From Adineta ricciae (taxonomy: Eukaryota > Rotifera > Eurotatoria > Adinetida > Adinetidae): a stretch of DNA of 64,000 bases. Below, piece after piece: positions 22,596 through 33,810 of the stretch. Within the stretch, counting starts at the first letter, position 1; each line of letters starts with the position of its first letter. The DNA is taken from the NCBI GenBank assembly GCA_905250025.1, contig CAJNOJ010000463.1:1-64000 (forward strand), given 5' to 3'. The notes below the pieces were generated by a model. That model had not been told where the DNA came from. It saw only the letters and a program-made list of their open reading frames with translations, and made no database searches. Made by a program: the position numbers and the translations under genes.

Positions 22596-22606
22596 TATAT
22601 AAAAAA
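22596..22606 (+). promoter_or_regulatory. TATA box of small secreted gene B
   Basis: TATATAAAAAA about 30 bp before a plausible transcription start. A non-coding first exon ends near 22660 at a GTGAGT donor, and the acceptor TATATTAG ends at about 22722, eight bases before the ATG. Confidence 0.6.
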
Positions 22607-22730
22607 CCGATTCTTACGGACGGATAGTTCTTCGTGCACTGTTCACCGCCACCAAACACTGCTGTGAGTAGATCAACAGAAGCGAACAACATAGTTTTTT
22701 ATTTCTATTCACTTTATATTAGAATACCAC

Positions 22731-23039
22731 ATGCGTCTCATACTTTTGACTTTGATGTTACTCGCTGACATCGTGATCTCTCGCCCGTTGATGCAAAGAA
22801 TTGTCATCGATGGTCATGAATGGGAAGTGCCTAACGAATCTGGATGGGAAGAGGTTCTATTAGAAGCTAATGCCGCTCGAGAACGAATCTTTAGATCGTG
22901 TACGACACTTGCGGAATGTCGTCAGGTCGTCGACGAACTTTATGCTGTTTTCAGCCGTCATCCAGTATCAAAGAAATACCTCGAAACCAACAAGGATGAA
23001 GTCGATGATATTCTCTCATCCATATTCAAATGGGGTTAG
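22731..23039 (+). CDS. Small secreted protein, copy B, unknown family
   Basis: 102 residues: a clear signal peptide (MRLILLTLMLLADIVIS), then an 85-residue mature part. It has HEWEVP, WEE, FRSC-x5-C (exactly two cysteines, CX5C), a charged helix-like centre and the invariant C-terminus VDDI-SSIFKWG. The terminal glycine could allow amidation, but no dibasic cleavage site is seen. The paralogue (copy A) lies 1.7 kb upstream on the same strand, so this is a local duplication. A 5' UTR intron is inferred from a GTGAGT donor and an acceptor just before the ATG; a TATA box lies upstream. No function is assigned. A secreted signalling, defence or structural peptide is possible. Confidence 0.8.
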   Translation: MRLILLTLMLLADIVISRPLMQRIVIDGHEWEVPNESGWEEVLLEANAARERIFRSCTTLAECRQVVDELYAVFSRHPVSKKYLETNKDEVDDILSSIFKWG

Positions 23040-23594
23040 ATAGACTCGATTTGGAGAGTACTACCGATATTTATTATTCTTTGTATGGCTAGTGCTCAGA
23101 TATTTTCTATTTTATATATACGTCCGTGACATGATAGTGAAAAATTGTTGTGATCAGATAATCCGTGCGTTTCGTTCCGTTCTTGAGTTTTTAGTTAACC
23201 GCAGCTTGTTTCTATTGCGGATTTTTTCGTTTCTAACTAAAGAAATACTTCTCAAACTTCACCCAAGAACACGTCTCTTGCTGTTTATCAGCGTGCTGAA
23301 GTCATTGATCCTATCGACGCTGGCAAATTTTGCTTATGTTGATCTAAAGGCGATATTATGAAAGATATTCGTTAATTAAATTCAAATTCGTGACGGTTAA
23401 TTTTTCACGGTTTTCTTAAAACACGCTGTAAAACCCTTTCGCACTGGGAACACTTCCTCGATTTGTAGGGAATCTCACCCAGCTTAATTGATTTTAGCAA
23501 TCAAAATTAACATCATCATCATGCTTTTTGATGAGTAGAGAATAAAAATGAAATAAGGGAAGATCAAGGTGGAATATGAAAAGCTGATTTGAAT

Positions 23595-23618
23595 CGACAG
23601 GTGTTAGAGCACCTGTCG
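23595..23618. other. Perfect 9-bp hairpin
   Basis: CGACAGGTG, six-base loop TTAGAG, CACCTGTCG. It is a lone stem in AT-rich sequence with no T run after it; function unknown. Confidence 0.7.
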
Positions 23619-23892
23619 GTAACCCGTGACTTTAATAATAAAAAAAAACAAACATCGAGAGTTGCAAAGCAAAGTCTGGAACTGTCAGAAAATGCAAACG
23701 TCTAGAACCATTTTTTCTAATAATAAAATAATCACATAAATGATCATCTAAAAAATCATGACTTATTTTGAAAAGAAAAGAGTATAACGGGAAAATAAAT
23801 ATTTGTTATGTAGAAAACAATTCAACACTCTCGTTCAGTCTTCTACTTTGGAAGTATAGAAATCAGTTTCTAGACAAATGAGCAACGTTTGT

Positions 23893-24100
23893 CGCAATAA
23901 AAAACAAATAGTGACGAGTGTCGATTTGATCCCAGCCCATAGCTGCCAACCTCATCTTGCGACGGCTTGACAGCTTAGTTGTAGTGCTTCAGTCTCAATA
24001 CATTTGATTCGAACCGGGATCGCAGCTCATCGAATCTGTTTGAGTGTGTTCTGCTATATGAGTTGTTTGAATTTTGACGTTGTGTAAGAATATTACGCAA
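23893..24100 (-). repeat. 208-bp SINE-like repeat, copy 2
   Basis: Second full-length copy of the repeat at 21293-21500, in the same orientation, bounded by CGCAA on both sides. The internal A- and B-box-like elements are intact. Confidence 0.75.
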
Positions 24101-25619
24101 ACCGTGCTTGAAATGGAGAAAAGGAGAATTAAAACTTACACGTGTAAGATTCAGAAATCTTATCTGGTCGCGTTAAAAATCTATCCGAGAATATACTTTA
24201 CACGCTAAATTAAAGGCAACAGCTGATAATTTACCGGGTGTTTCCACTAAATTTTGTCGGAAATCACCCTTATTTGAAGCGTCAAATGCACCAGTTTTCG
24301 AAGGACCTAGCAGTCGTTGTCGACGGTCTCATTGTTTTTCTTTCGCCCTTTTTCAAAATCTTGCAGCGTCTATTTTATTCATTGGACTGTTTCAACAAAG
24401 AAAAAACGCTCTCCCTCATCAATATCAAAACAAAAAAAGTACTTTTTATCATTGGCAGTCCAATATGTGCTAAGTATTACGTCAACATGAATACACACTT
24501 TCGGTACTGACAGAGTTCAATGTGTTGTTTTCCACTAGTGTATCCAGAAAAGGACACTTCATCAAATTTTGATTTCTTATGTCTTGATAGAGATTGTATC
24601 AGTATAAAAGCTTATCATTGCCAACACTATTGATAAATGAACTCCTGAATTTCACTTTCTTGCAATTATATTATATCATATCGTTGTTCTTCTTACTTCT
24701 TAGGCATATTTTGGCTATTTTTAGAATAAGTCATTAACATAATGTCGAAATAATTCAAAGACGAATCTTTTGTTTATGTGTTCGACAGATACTTGATTTT
24801 AAAGCCCCGACGTAAATTAATGACAGACAGATACACTATCAAAATATGGTAGACAAAATGAAGGAATGTTTATGTTTTTCCCTCTCTCTTTCTCGGCTAA
24901 TCAGAATTTAAAATCAATAAGTTCGCCTAAATGAAATTGATTGAGTACGGTATTCTGCTCGTACACTTTTCTTTCGTACTCCTTGACGGGAAAATTTCGG
25001 TCGAAAACTCTTTATGTGCTCGCTGAGAATCACAGCATATCGAACAAGAGAAATTCTAATCTATAGCTGAAACACTCGTCTCTCTCGCAGCGGTCAGATC
25101 TAGCTTCAAAACCGATGAGATTCTTCGCTGATCGCGTACAAATCAGATGTTGTTTACGCGACTATGATCAGCCACGTTTTTCTTTTCACTCATTCATGCA
25201 TGTCATTCTCAAATCTAATCAATAATATGCACAGACGAAAAACGATTCGATACAGAAGAATAACGAGAGAATGAAAACACCTTTCGAAAACATCTGCATC
25301 TATTAGCGTTTCTTTTGAATCGAATCAAAATGGGAGGTTTTTGTCGATACAAAATAAATACTGTATGTCTTGTGATATGTATAAAAATATGCTTCAATAC
25401 ACACTGTATTTTTCCTCAAATGAAAGCTACACTAATACAATAAAAGCAAAACAGATGCACATAAACACGTATTTCATATCACAATCGGCATGGTATAACA
25501 GAAAAATATAGAGTACAATTTCGTAGTGTATCTCATTGAAAAAAAAACGACGGCCGGCGTCAAATATAAAATATATCTCATAGAAACATCAGGAGTAAGA
25601 GAACAAAAATGCAAATGCG

Positions 25620-26427
25620 TTAGTAGACTGGCCACCAAGCTGTGCCAAAACCGGATTTAGGTCCAAACTTGAAAGTATAGCGACCAGGATTTGGTTGCAT
25701 GATTCCACTACTGTAGTAGTATCGTAATGCTCGAGCAACTTTATCGTATGTCATTTCTAAGAGAAAGAAAAGCGAACAAATGATGAAATTATTCGATTCA
25801 AAGATAAACGAACTTACTGTTATCGCTATTGCGTCCTTTCGCATGTCTCCATAGTTCAGCAATATCCTGAGGTTTGAGAAGTTTGAAAACGCCTTGTTTG
25901 CGATCGATAAATTGAATAACGTGTGAATATTCATCATTTTCTAATAGAATTCGAAGAAACTCGTAAAGATATGGACGGCGGTCTTTGCCTGTTGTTTGAT
26001 CATGTACAAGAAAGTTTTTTTTCTGTTGACAGTTGACATACTTCGGCGAACTCGGTGATGAAGTACGACTTTGTTTAGGGTCATATGTACTCATCACTGA
26101 TGTTGATAGAGGTACATTTGGAGGATGTGGTATGACACTCGAGTTTTCGCAAAGATAGGTATCGATGTCATCGGTGTGAGAAAATTGGCTCTGCATTGAA
26201 TACTCGGTGTTATCTTGGAATGTTTCAGCGGCCTCAAAATCAGCCAACATTGGGTCGAACGGTAGAGCAAAGTATCGATGTCCTGTGCAAAAGGTGCTGA
26301 CATCAGTGCCCACAGAGTTTACTAGAACATCGAGTGACTTGAAGAGTTGATCCTCATCAGTCAGCACTGATGGGAGGTAAGCATCGAAGACGCCAGCTGG
26401 TAGCGCGTGTGATTGTGATTTTGACAT
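25620..26427 (-). CDS. ETS-domain transcription factor
   Basis: Two exons (26427-25818 and 25756-25620, 61-bp intron) encode about 248 residues. The C-terminal ETS winged helix begins RRPYLYEFLRILLEN and continues with GVFKLLKPQDIAELW, and after the intron MTYDKVARALRYYYSSGIM, the DNA-recognition helix with the invariant RALRYYY. A short WWPVY tail closes the protein. The N-terminal two thirds is Ser/Pro/Asp-rich without a recognisable Pointed domain. Similarity is split between the SPI/PU.1 and ELF/ESE groups, so no symbol is given. The start is set at MSKSQSHALP because a TATA box lies 64 bp upstream; the in-frame ATGs further 5' would fall at or before the promoter. Confidence 0.93.
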
Positions 26428-26490
26428 TGTAACGGGAGTAGACGACACGTAGTAAGTTCTTTTCTCTATGTGCTCGTTGTGTATCGACGG

Positions 26491-26500
26491 CTTTATATAG
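26491..26500 (-). promoter_or_regulatory. TATA box of the ETS gene
   Basis: CTATATAAAG on the minus strand, 64 bp before the chosen ATG, within a GC-rich patch. Confidence 0.7.
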
Positions 26501-28392
26501 AGCGGCGCGGTTTGTGTTTTTTTTTCGTTTTCACTCGGTAGAAAAAGAACGAAAGAATCGAAGCAAATCAAGCAAAAGACAGATGCGTCATTTTATGACA
26601 ATCTTTCTTTCATTTCGTCTCATAAAAAAATCGTAGCTTCAAAAGATACCATCGAGTTACACATGATTGATGCTTCTCGTTTTAGTATACTTATCATTAT
26701 GACTAAGACAAAGTTGGGATATCCGCGAATTGCATGATATATAGAGAAACATTCATCAGAAATATTGCAATTACTTGTCGAAAAGGAAAAATCCCAAGAT
26801 TGTACCTAGTTTTTGTATGACTAATGTTAGTAATGTCACAGACGGACACAGCCCAAAGATAAGTTTTTTGTTCAAGTGGATCAAATTTCATCGACGTGTT
26901 TTTTTTCTAGCTAGTGTTGACGATGAATCATTTCAATGACCTTTTCTTTATCAGGTATATAAAATGCTGGAAGCAATTCGTTTCTGTTCTTCGCGTGTCT
27001 TGATCTCGTGACTCAAGAAACGAAATTTTTTCTCTTTTGTTTGCTGATATAGTTAACAACTCGTAAATCATGTAAAATTTCAAAAATCACGAAAAACTCA
27101 AAAGAAAACTTGCCTTCAAGCAAAAATGTGCAGGTACTCAAATCATCAAGGTGAGATTTTTTCGTTCTCCCCATCGACAGTGTTTGATAGAGAATCAACA
27201 ATACATGACTGGTCGAATATTTCTGTGATATTGTCGATAGTTTGAGTCACTTGGAAAAAATCATACGTGTAGACCATACTGCATCTCTATTTTTAGTCAT
27301 TTATTATTCATTTCAAGTCGTTCAAGTGATTGAAAGTTGGAGATTTCCAAAGGAAAACCCATTATACGATATGACAATATTGTTCGTATTTCACGATCCG
27401 TGACAAAACGAAGTTGGAAAAGAAAAATTATGAGAATTACTCATCGGTAGCAGCTGCAACGTCTGAAGTGTATTTTTATCCAAAAAACAATGGCGATTAT
27501 TGCATATTCTCAAAAGCACCACAGGCAATCATGTTTAACAAAGCCTTTTTGTATGATATTTCAAAATAAATGTCTAACCTTTCATTCAAATGCGTCGAAA
27601 CATATAATTTAGACTTTGCTTTGGCGACGACGGATATTCAAATCGACGAAACTCATGTTGGACTTATACAAATGATGTTGAAGAAATTGGTAGTACAAAA
27701 GTCTGCGATAATTTCGAGTGATTTTAGTTGAATAAAACTGAAATCGTTCGTCCAAATTTAGAAATGATGAGTCAAGATCTGGGTACAATTAGTTACCGAC
27801 ATAAAAAAATAATCACGACTGTGTACTAACAGAATTCGCCAATCTCGTTCCTGACTTTTCTGTAGGCACGATGAGGTTTTCATATCAATTTCCATATTTG
27901 CAGCCGATACCAGGAAAATTATTAACCTAAATCTGTATTTAATTCCTCCGGGGACACAAAAACATCACAAGTTTCTACAGAGTTTATCTAAAAGCAGTCC
28001 CTTCATACAAATTAGGCGCGATTGTCGTATCGTTGAAAAGTAGCACAGATCGGTTAACAGTATTCACTTGATTTTCTGTATGGCACTGAGAATTGATATT
28101 TATACATAATTCCTCGAATGCAAAAACTTCAAAGATGACCTTTCGTTTTTCTTTTCGCTAAGCCGATCGTGCCAAGAGATTCCATGCTCTGTACACTCAT
28201 CTCACTCAAATAACATGTCGCTTGTACATCAATACATTATTATTGGTAGCAATTTTTCTGTTTAAAAGTATATATATTTATTCACACTTACTGAAATAAA
28301 AAATCCAAAAGAAAAAGAAGGAAAAACATTAGTCTACAACGGTAAGCTCTATAAAACAACTCGAACGTATGAAAACAACATATTGGCACATA
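26501..28392. other. Intergenic, no gene recognised
   Basis: AT-rich, with only short unsupported frames on both strands. It separates the ETS gene's upstream side from the 3' end of the nuclear receptor. Confidence 0.5.
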
Positions 28393-30804
28393 TCAGAATT
28401 CGGAATCCGCTGCTAAGGAAAAAGAAAACAAAAACATCAATCAGATTTCAAGAACGTCAAATCGACACTCACTGTTTTGCACACATGATTCGATTGGTTT
28501 CTCTTGTAATTCATTTAGTGATGGTAGAAGAGTTAAAAGCTACGAACGAAACACGCAAATAGTCAATTTATTAGCGGCCTAGAACTAAAATTACCTGTAA
28601 CAAACTGCGAAATACGGCTCGCGCTTCACTCTGTGTTCGTGTTGTTAACATTTGTGTATATAGAGCATATAAATAGCAGCACTGAATGTGACGTACTGCC
28701 TCCTGATCATCGAGCGTTTCGTCTACAATCGAAATCGATGAAAATTTACTTCGCAAAAGCCAGTTCGCTTACCTTTTGTACAGATAATGACTGGGAATAC
28801 TAGTGCATATTCTTCCTGTGTTAAATTGAGAGCATTGAATTTCTTGGCGAATGTGAACATAGCTTCAACCATATCTTCTCCAATGATCTTGATCATCCAC
28901 TGGCGCGTATATTGCAAGCCATTAGGTAGCATAATATATGATTCATTTTGACAGTATAACGGGGCGTGTTTTATCTAAAGAGTAACGCAATCATTTCCTG
29001 AAACTTCCTGTCAGTGAATTGGTTCTTACCATCCAGAAGTCAAATAGACGGTTGTTCATTATTTTATGGAAATCGTCTTGATCAATTTCGTTAATTGCAG
29101 GCATCTGAAATAATAAATAGATTCATTCCTTTTATTCTTGATGAATTCTGATAGACACGAGAATCGTATCTGAGAACAGTACATACCTGTCGAGCAAATG
29201 TGATGAGATTTTTGACATGAAATGGAATGGCATCTAAAAATATCAATGTCATTTGGCACGAGTTCATTAGAATCTTTCATTATACCTGTCAATCCCGTTA
29301 AGACATCCTGAAGAGATGACTGATCACCGGGGAAAATGTTTGTCTAATTAAAAAATAAAGTAAATGTGATTTAGTTGAGAAGCGAAAGTTCGATTGGTCA
29401 GCTTACGTTGCTATTGATTAGAGTATTCATTCGGCTGATTAGTTGTCGTGTACAGCTATTGTGAGTATTGCTTAGTTCAATCATCTTTCGTCGTAGATAT
29501 CGAATAAACGCCGAATTTTCATGGCCAAGATCGATGGATGTTATTGGCTGAGAAAGTTTCTCGACAAGGTCTTGAATACGTTGAAGAGCATCGTTAGCAT
29601 ATTGTGCATCATCATAACTTATATTATTCGAGTCATAGTAATTGGCTTCATCTAAGGTGAAATGGTCGTATGACGCACGTTGAGTCGATAGTCCTGAAGG
29701 GATAGATGATTTCTCTAGTATTAATTCGTCGAATTCTTCCAGCATCACTTGCTCGTCGATTAATTCCAATTCGACATCGGCAGACGCGAATGGATCGCAA
29801 TTGGAATCTAATGATCGTACGTAGGGTGATGACGAGGCAGCTGATGAGCTTGGATCTTCGTTTTCAATACTCGATATGGATAACTGATATTCCGCTAAGG
29901 CTTTCTCTTTGACTAGTTTCGGGATTCGGCCCATTCGAACGCCTAGAAAAGAACTTGTGTCAACAATACACGAGATATCGAGTTTCACGTACCTTCAACG
30001 GACATGCCTTCGCTAAGGCATTTTCGGAATCGGCACGATTTACAACGATTACGATTATCAGTATTGATAATACATCCATCACCAAAATAACATCGATATT
30101 TTTCTTTCCGCAAGATGCTACGTTTGAAGAAGCCCTAAAAAAATAAGAAAAGCAGTCATGTTAGCCATTACGGTGAAAAAAACATTCGAAGTACTTTCAA
30201 TGAGCTGTTTATCTTGAAACTGCTCAGGAGATCTTACAATAGGTCATTCTCCACTTCTCCCCCCTAATTCACAAAACGTGTACGCTTTGTATTTAGCTAA
30301 AACAGTTCAAGTATTAGTCAAGGTCATGTTGACCTGCAATCACTTATTGACAAAGTATTTTTGCAGCTATGGTAAATCCTATCATTATGAACAATTTACC
30401 TTACACCCTTCACAAGTTGGCACGCCATAATGAGCACCTGTTGCTTTATCCATACATACTCGACTATAAAAGTAAAACTTATTAAGAAAAACTAACAAAT
30501 GCCAAGGATTTTACCATTGTCCAAATGGGAAGGGGCGTTTTTCTGCTGTAGATTGATGTTTTGTACCCGTAGATGATAGATTTTGTTCCACTAGTTTACT
30601 ATTCATCGTCTCGTCCAAGGCTAATTTATTCGACGAGCGAACTCGGTAGGATCGTCGTTTGTCCATGGAATAGTCGTCACCATGAATAGAGTGCGAATCA
30701 GACGATGATCGGCTATTATTGCTATCGTTAGTTACTAAAAACGAATCAAATAAAACCTCGATCTCGCTATTCAATTATTTACCTTCGTTCATTAATCTGT
30801 ACAT
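28393..30804 (-). CDS. Nuclear hormone receptor, subfamily unresolved
   Basis: About 525 residues in roughly 12 exons (first coding exon 30804-30783, then 30734-30515, 30463-30400, 30134-29993, 29942-29407, 29343-29286, 29233-29187, 29104-29030, 28974-28773, 28722-28595, 28539 onward). The two zinc fingers are complete: CRVC-x13-C with P-box CEGCKG, then CYFGDGC-x9-CKSC, followed by RFRKCLSEGMSVEGVRMGR and IPKLVKEKALAEYQ. The ligand-binding region includes AIPFHVKNLITFARQMPA, FDFWM, the signature FAKKFNALNLTQEEYALVF and YLYALYTQML. After helix 11 the protein ends in a short tail without a convincing AF-2 helix. The DNA-binding region is closest in style to NR1-type receptors; I cannot place it further. 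The last exon junction (GTGAGT near 28475) is inferred. Confidence 0.9.
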
Positions 30805-31696
30805 TATTGTGATGTTGTTATACTTGCAGTTGGTTGTATTGACTTTTCAAAAAATACTCATCAATTGATAAGCGTTTATCTAAAGTAAAAGATAAGTGTA
30901 AGTAAGCACAATGAAATAAGTGATACGTTGATTGATATTCAGATACTTGACGTGTTTATATACACAGTCGAACATGAGAAAAGCCGAGTCAGGTAAAAAA
31001 AAAAAGCAATGAAGCACAAAATGTCTTTTGTCACACTCTCTTTTTTTGCATACGAAGTTAATCAATGAGTCGAATTACCTTCGTCGAAAGTTTGTTGTGC
31101 TCTTCAATTTGGTCACAAAAGCCTGGTCAAATCTATAAATGTCGTTCTTCTAAAATAAACAACTGTTCGTAAATCGATGACTATGAATGATATAGACGCG
31201 AAGATGAAAAGAACATTGTCATTGTGCCTTAGTGGAGTAATATTTTTTTGTATACGTCGATGTTGTTTTTACAGTGGAAGAAAGGCAAAAAAACGCAGCG
31301 ATCTCTTCGAAGCGATAGCAATAACAGAAACAAGCAGAAAAAAGAAACTGCTTTCCTATTCATGTAATCGACGTCATCCGTCGACGAAGTCTTGGGCAAA
31401 CAAAAACAGAGCAAAGAAAAGGAATAAAAAATGTAGGGCAACGATTGCCACCTCGTACGTCAGGAAAAACACATGACTTCAGAGGGAGTGGTTGCGTTGG
31501 TTATGCTGTTAAAACTTGCCTTGTTGTTAACCATTGGATGAATGAAATATCAAATTCTTTTTTTTTTGTATGTCAACGAAATAAGAATAGAGAAAAAAAG
31601 CGCAAGAGACGCATTCTCTTCTATTTAATAGAACAACAAAGGACGACCTTTTATCATTTATTTATTTATTTGAAATAGAAACAGCTGAATCTATTT
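30805..31696. other. Intergenic between SNAPC3 and the nuclear receptor
   Basis: No supported gene. A Lys/Arg-rich plus frame at 31177-31476 has no recognisable domain and is probably chance. Confidence 0.5.
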
Positions 31697-32880
31697 TTAC
31701 AATTGAGGAAAATGATGCGCAGTGAATTCGCCCACTTTATTGCCATCTTTATCGTAGTGACATGTCTTGAAGCACCGTTCACACAGTAAACATGGATCAT
31801 CAGGTATTAGAGGCGAATTGCGTACCAACCATTTAGCGTAAAAAACGTTACAGAGAAAGCAGTAGGAAAATCTTCCGTGATACTTCATTCGACATAATGG
31901 ATAAAGACTAGATAAAGAGAAAATTGAGAGAACATTTCATTGAACAGGACAGTCCTTTACCTGGAATCATGACACTGATCTTTTTCCAGTAATTTCAATT
32001 CACTGAAGACAATAACATGCTCACAATTGTTCTGGTGAAGATAAATGTAGGGTTTGCCAAGTTGAAGTCCTTTCAAGTCATTTAAACTTGTCATTTCCAT
32101 TGTGTTCCCTTGAGTATAAGCAGAATCTGTTTGTTGAAGAATCTTTTCGCTCAAGCGTTCACTTGTTCGACGTAAATCATCGTAAATCACCGACTCGATG
32201 ATGAAACAAGCAGCAGTGTTTACATCGCTGGCACGTTGGCCGATAGTTTTGATTTCTTCGGGATTTTGTGAATACTCTCCGAGAATTTGCTCGTCACTAA
32301 CACATTCGATAGTATCGCGAATCTGCGCCAAAGTCAGTGTCGATAAACAGATTAATTCGTTCATTAATTGATGGCGATAACGATCACGAGATTCGATTGG
32401 GAAAAAGATTTGTAAATTTAAAACTAATCGATCATCGTGGAAATTCGCTGGTGCTTGATTACATTCGCGAATGTTTTTTAAAAATGCGGTGTCATGTGCT
32501 GCGTGTGGACGTGATTGACTGAACTCACGATAAAGATATTCAATACAAGCGGGATAGAATTTTAAGTTATTGACGATAGCTGGGTCCAATTTCTTTTTCT
32601 TTCGTCGCGTACGCCACGTACTTGTCGTGGCTTCATCCTCTTCGAGAACCTCGTTCGTCTCGTCATCTCCACGCGTCAGTTCGTCCTGTTGTTCAAGGTG
32701 ACGATAGTCGCTCAGTGTTTTCGATACATTCATCAACGTATCAAGGTGATCTTGATCACTAGAATACGATGACTTTAACGCATTCAGACGTTCCTTGACA
32801 TTTTGCGCATCGGCAAGAAATTTCGTCAGATCGATTGGCGACGATATAAATTCACGCAGGCGATCGTTATCATTTGACAT
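31697..32880 (-). CDS. SNAPC3: SNAPC3, snRNA-activating protein complex subunit 3
   Basis: Subunit of the complex that binds the proximal sequence element of snRNA genes transcribed by RNA polymerases II and III. Exons 32880-31961 and 31907-31697 give 376 residues. The conserved C-terminal half is clear: TLAQIRDTIECVSDEQILGE, LNDLKGLQLGKPYIYLHQNN, CEHVIVFSELKLL, YPLCRMKYHGRFSYCFLCN and the zinc-binding PDDPCLLCERCF-x2-CHYDKDGNKVGEF. The N-terminal 120 residues are acidic and low in conservation. An acceptor-like CTATTTTAG ends three bases before the ATG, matching the pattern at VPS35 and MOB4. Confidence 0.93.
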
Positions 32881-33810
32881 TATCTAAAATAGATATGGCC
32901 ACATATTTAATAAATAAACGACATGTATATGTATATATATACAATCAATCAAGCAATAAATAAATAAACACGCCGAGTGATAACTATCAAGATTCAATTG
33001 GTTTTTAACTATTCAATAGAAGATAAATCATGCGTGACGAATGTTTTGCTAGTTTTATTTCTTCGCGACAGTTAATGATTACGCACCTAAGGGAAGTACA
33101 GAAAACAGGCATTTGAAAGTGTACGTTGACCGGAGTGTTCGATCATTGATTTCGTACTGATCAACCATAGATTGTTTAACAAAAATACACCTAGGTCATG
33201 AAAGTAGAACGTAGTAGCAAAGAAAACTATTTATTCTCTGATGTCGATTGATATCTTAAGATCGCATGTCTTGTCATTTATTAGAGTTTCGGGATTGAGT
33301 ATCTCTGAGTACTTAATATTTGATTGTTTGCATGGAAACGAACACCTACGTCTATTGTTAAGAAGCAAAAATACCTTATAGAACGAAGATTATCATTTGG
33401 CCGTAAAGTACTTTTCTCATCGAAACAGATATTCATTATGTATATGTTTTCTTTTGTACACAAATATTGTCTTTCATATGTATATATATAATGTGTAACT
33501 TTTTCGTAAGAATAAACAACAAAATGAAAGATACACAAAAGAAAGTAGAAGATATCAATACAGAAGAGAGACATAGGTTTATTTGTTTTGTGGAAAGAAT
33601 AACCAAGAAGAAGAAGAAGACGAAGGAAAATGAAAAAAAGATCCGCTGTTCTAGAATTAGTAAACCCAACAAAAAAGAATGATGTTGATACATTTCTTCT
33701 TATCTGACAGATAGAAAAATACCGAATTATATCGAACAAGCTCGCACGTTAAGAATCAAACATTTATTGTGCATGCGAATGCACAGGTGGGAGAAAGATG
33801 AACAGATATT
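32881..33810. other. Intergenic, low-complexity AT-rich
   Basis: No supported gene. Overlapping minus frames at 33281-33739 are Phe/Leu/Ser-rich translations of T-rich DNA. TATA/TGTA-type repeats lie at about 32925-32945 and 33475-33490. Confidence 0.5.

Larger units (their letters stand above)
23040..25619. other. Intergenic; SINE-like copy and a hairpin, no supported gene
   Basis: Apart from the repeat at 23893-24100 and the perfect hairpin at 23595-23618, only weak frames are seen (23092-23361 and 24238-24510). Neither has a recognisable domain and both begin with non-ATG codons. Confidence 0.5.

Noticed and set aside
24238..24540. Possible mariner-like end (TTTCCACTA at both sides)
   Set aside because: The short motif occurs as a direct, not inverted, pair and no transposase similarity was seen between them.
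31177..31678. Lys/Arg-rich plus frames
   Set aside because: Purine-rich low-complexity DNA with no conserved features.
33281..33739. 152-codon Phe/Leu-rich minus frame as a membrane protein
   Set aside because: Derived from T-rich low-complexity sequence; no loops, charges or family pattern expected of a real membrane protein.
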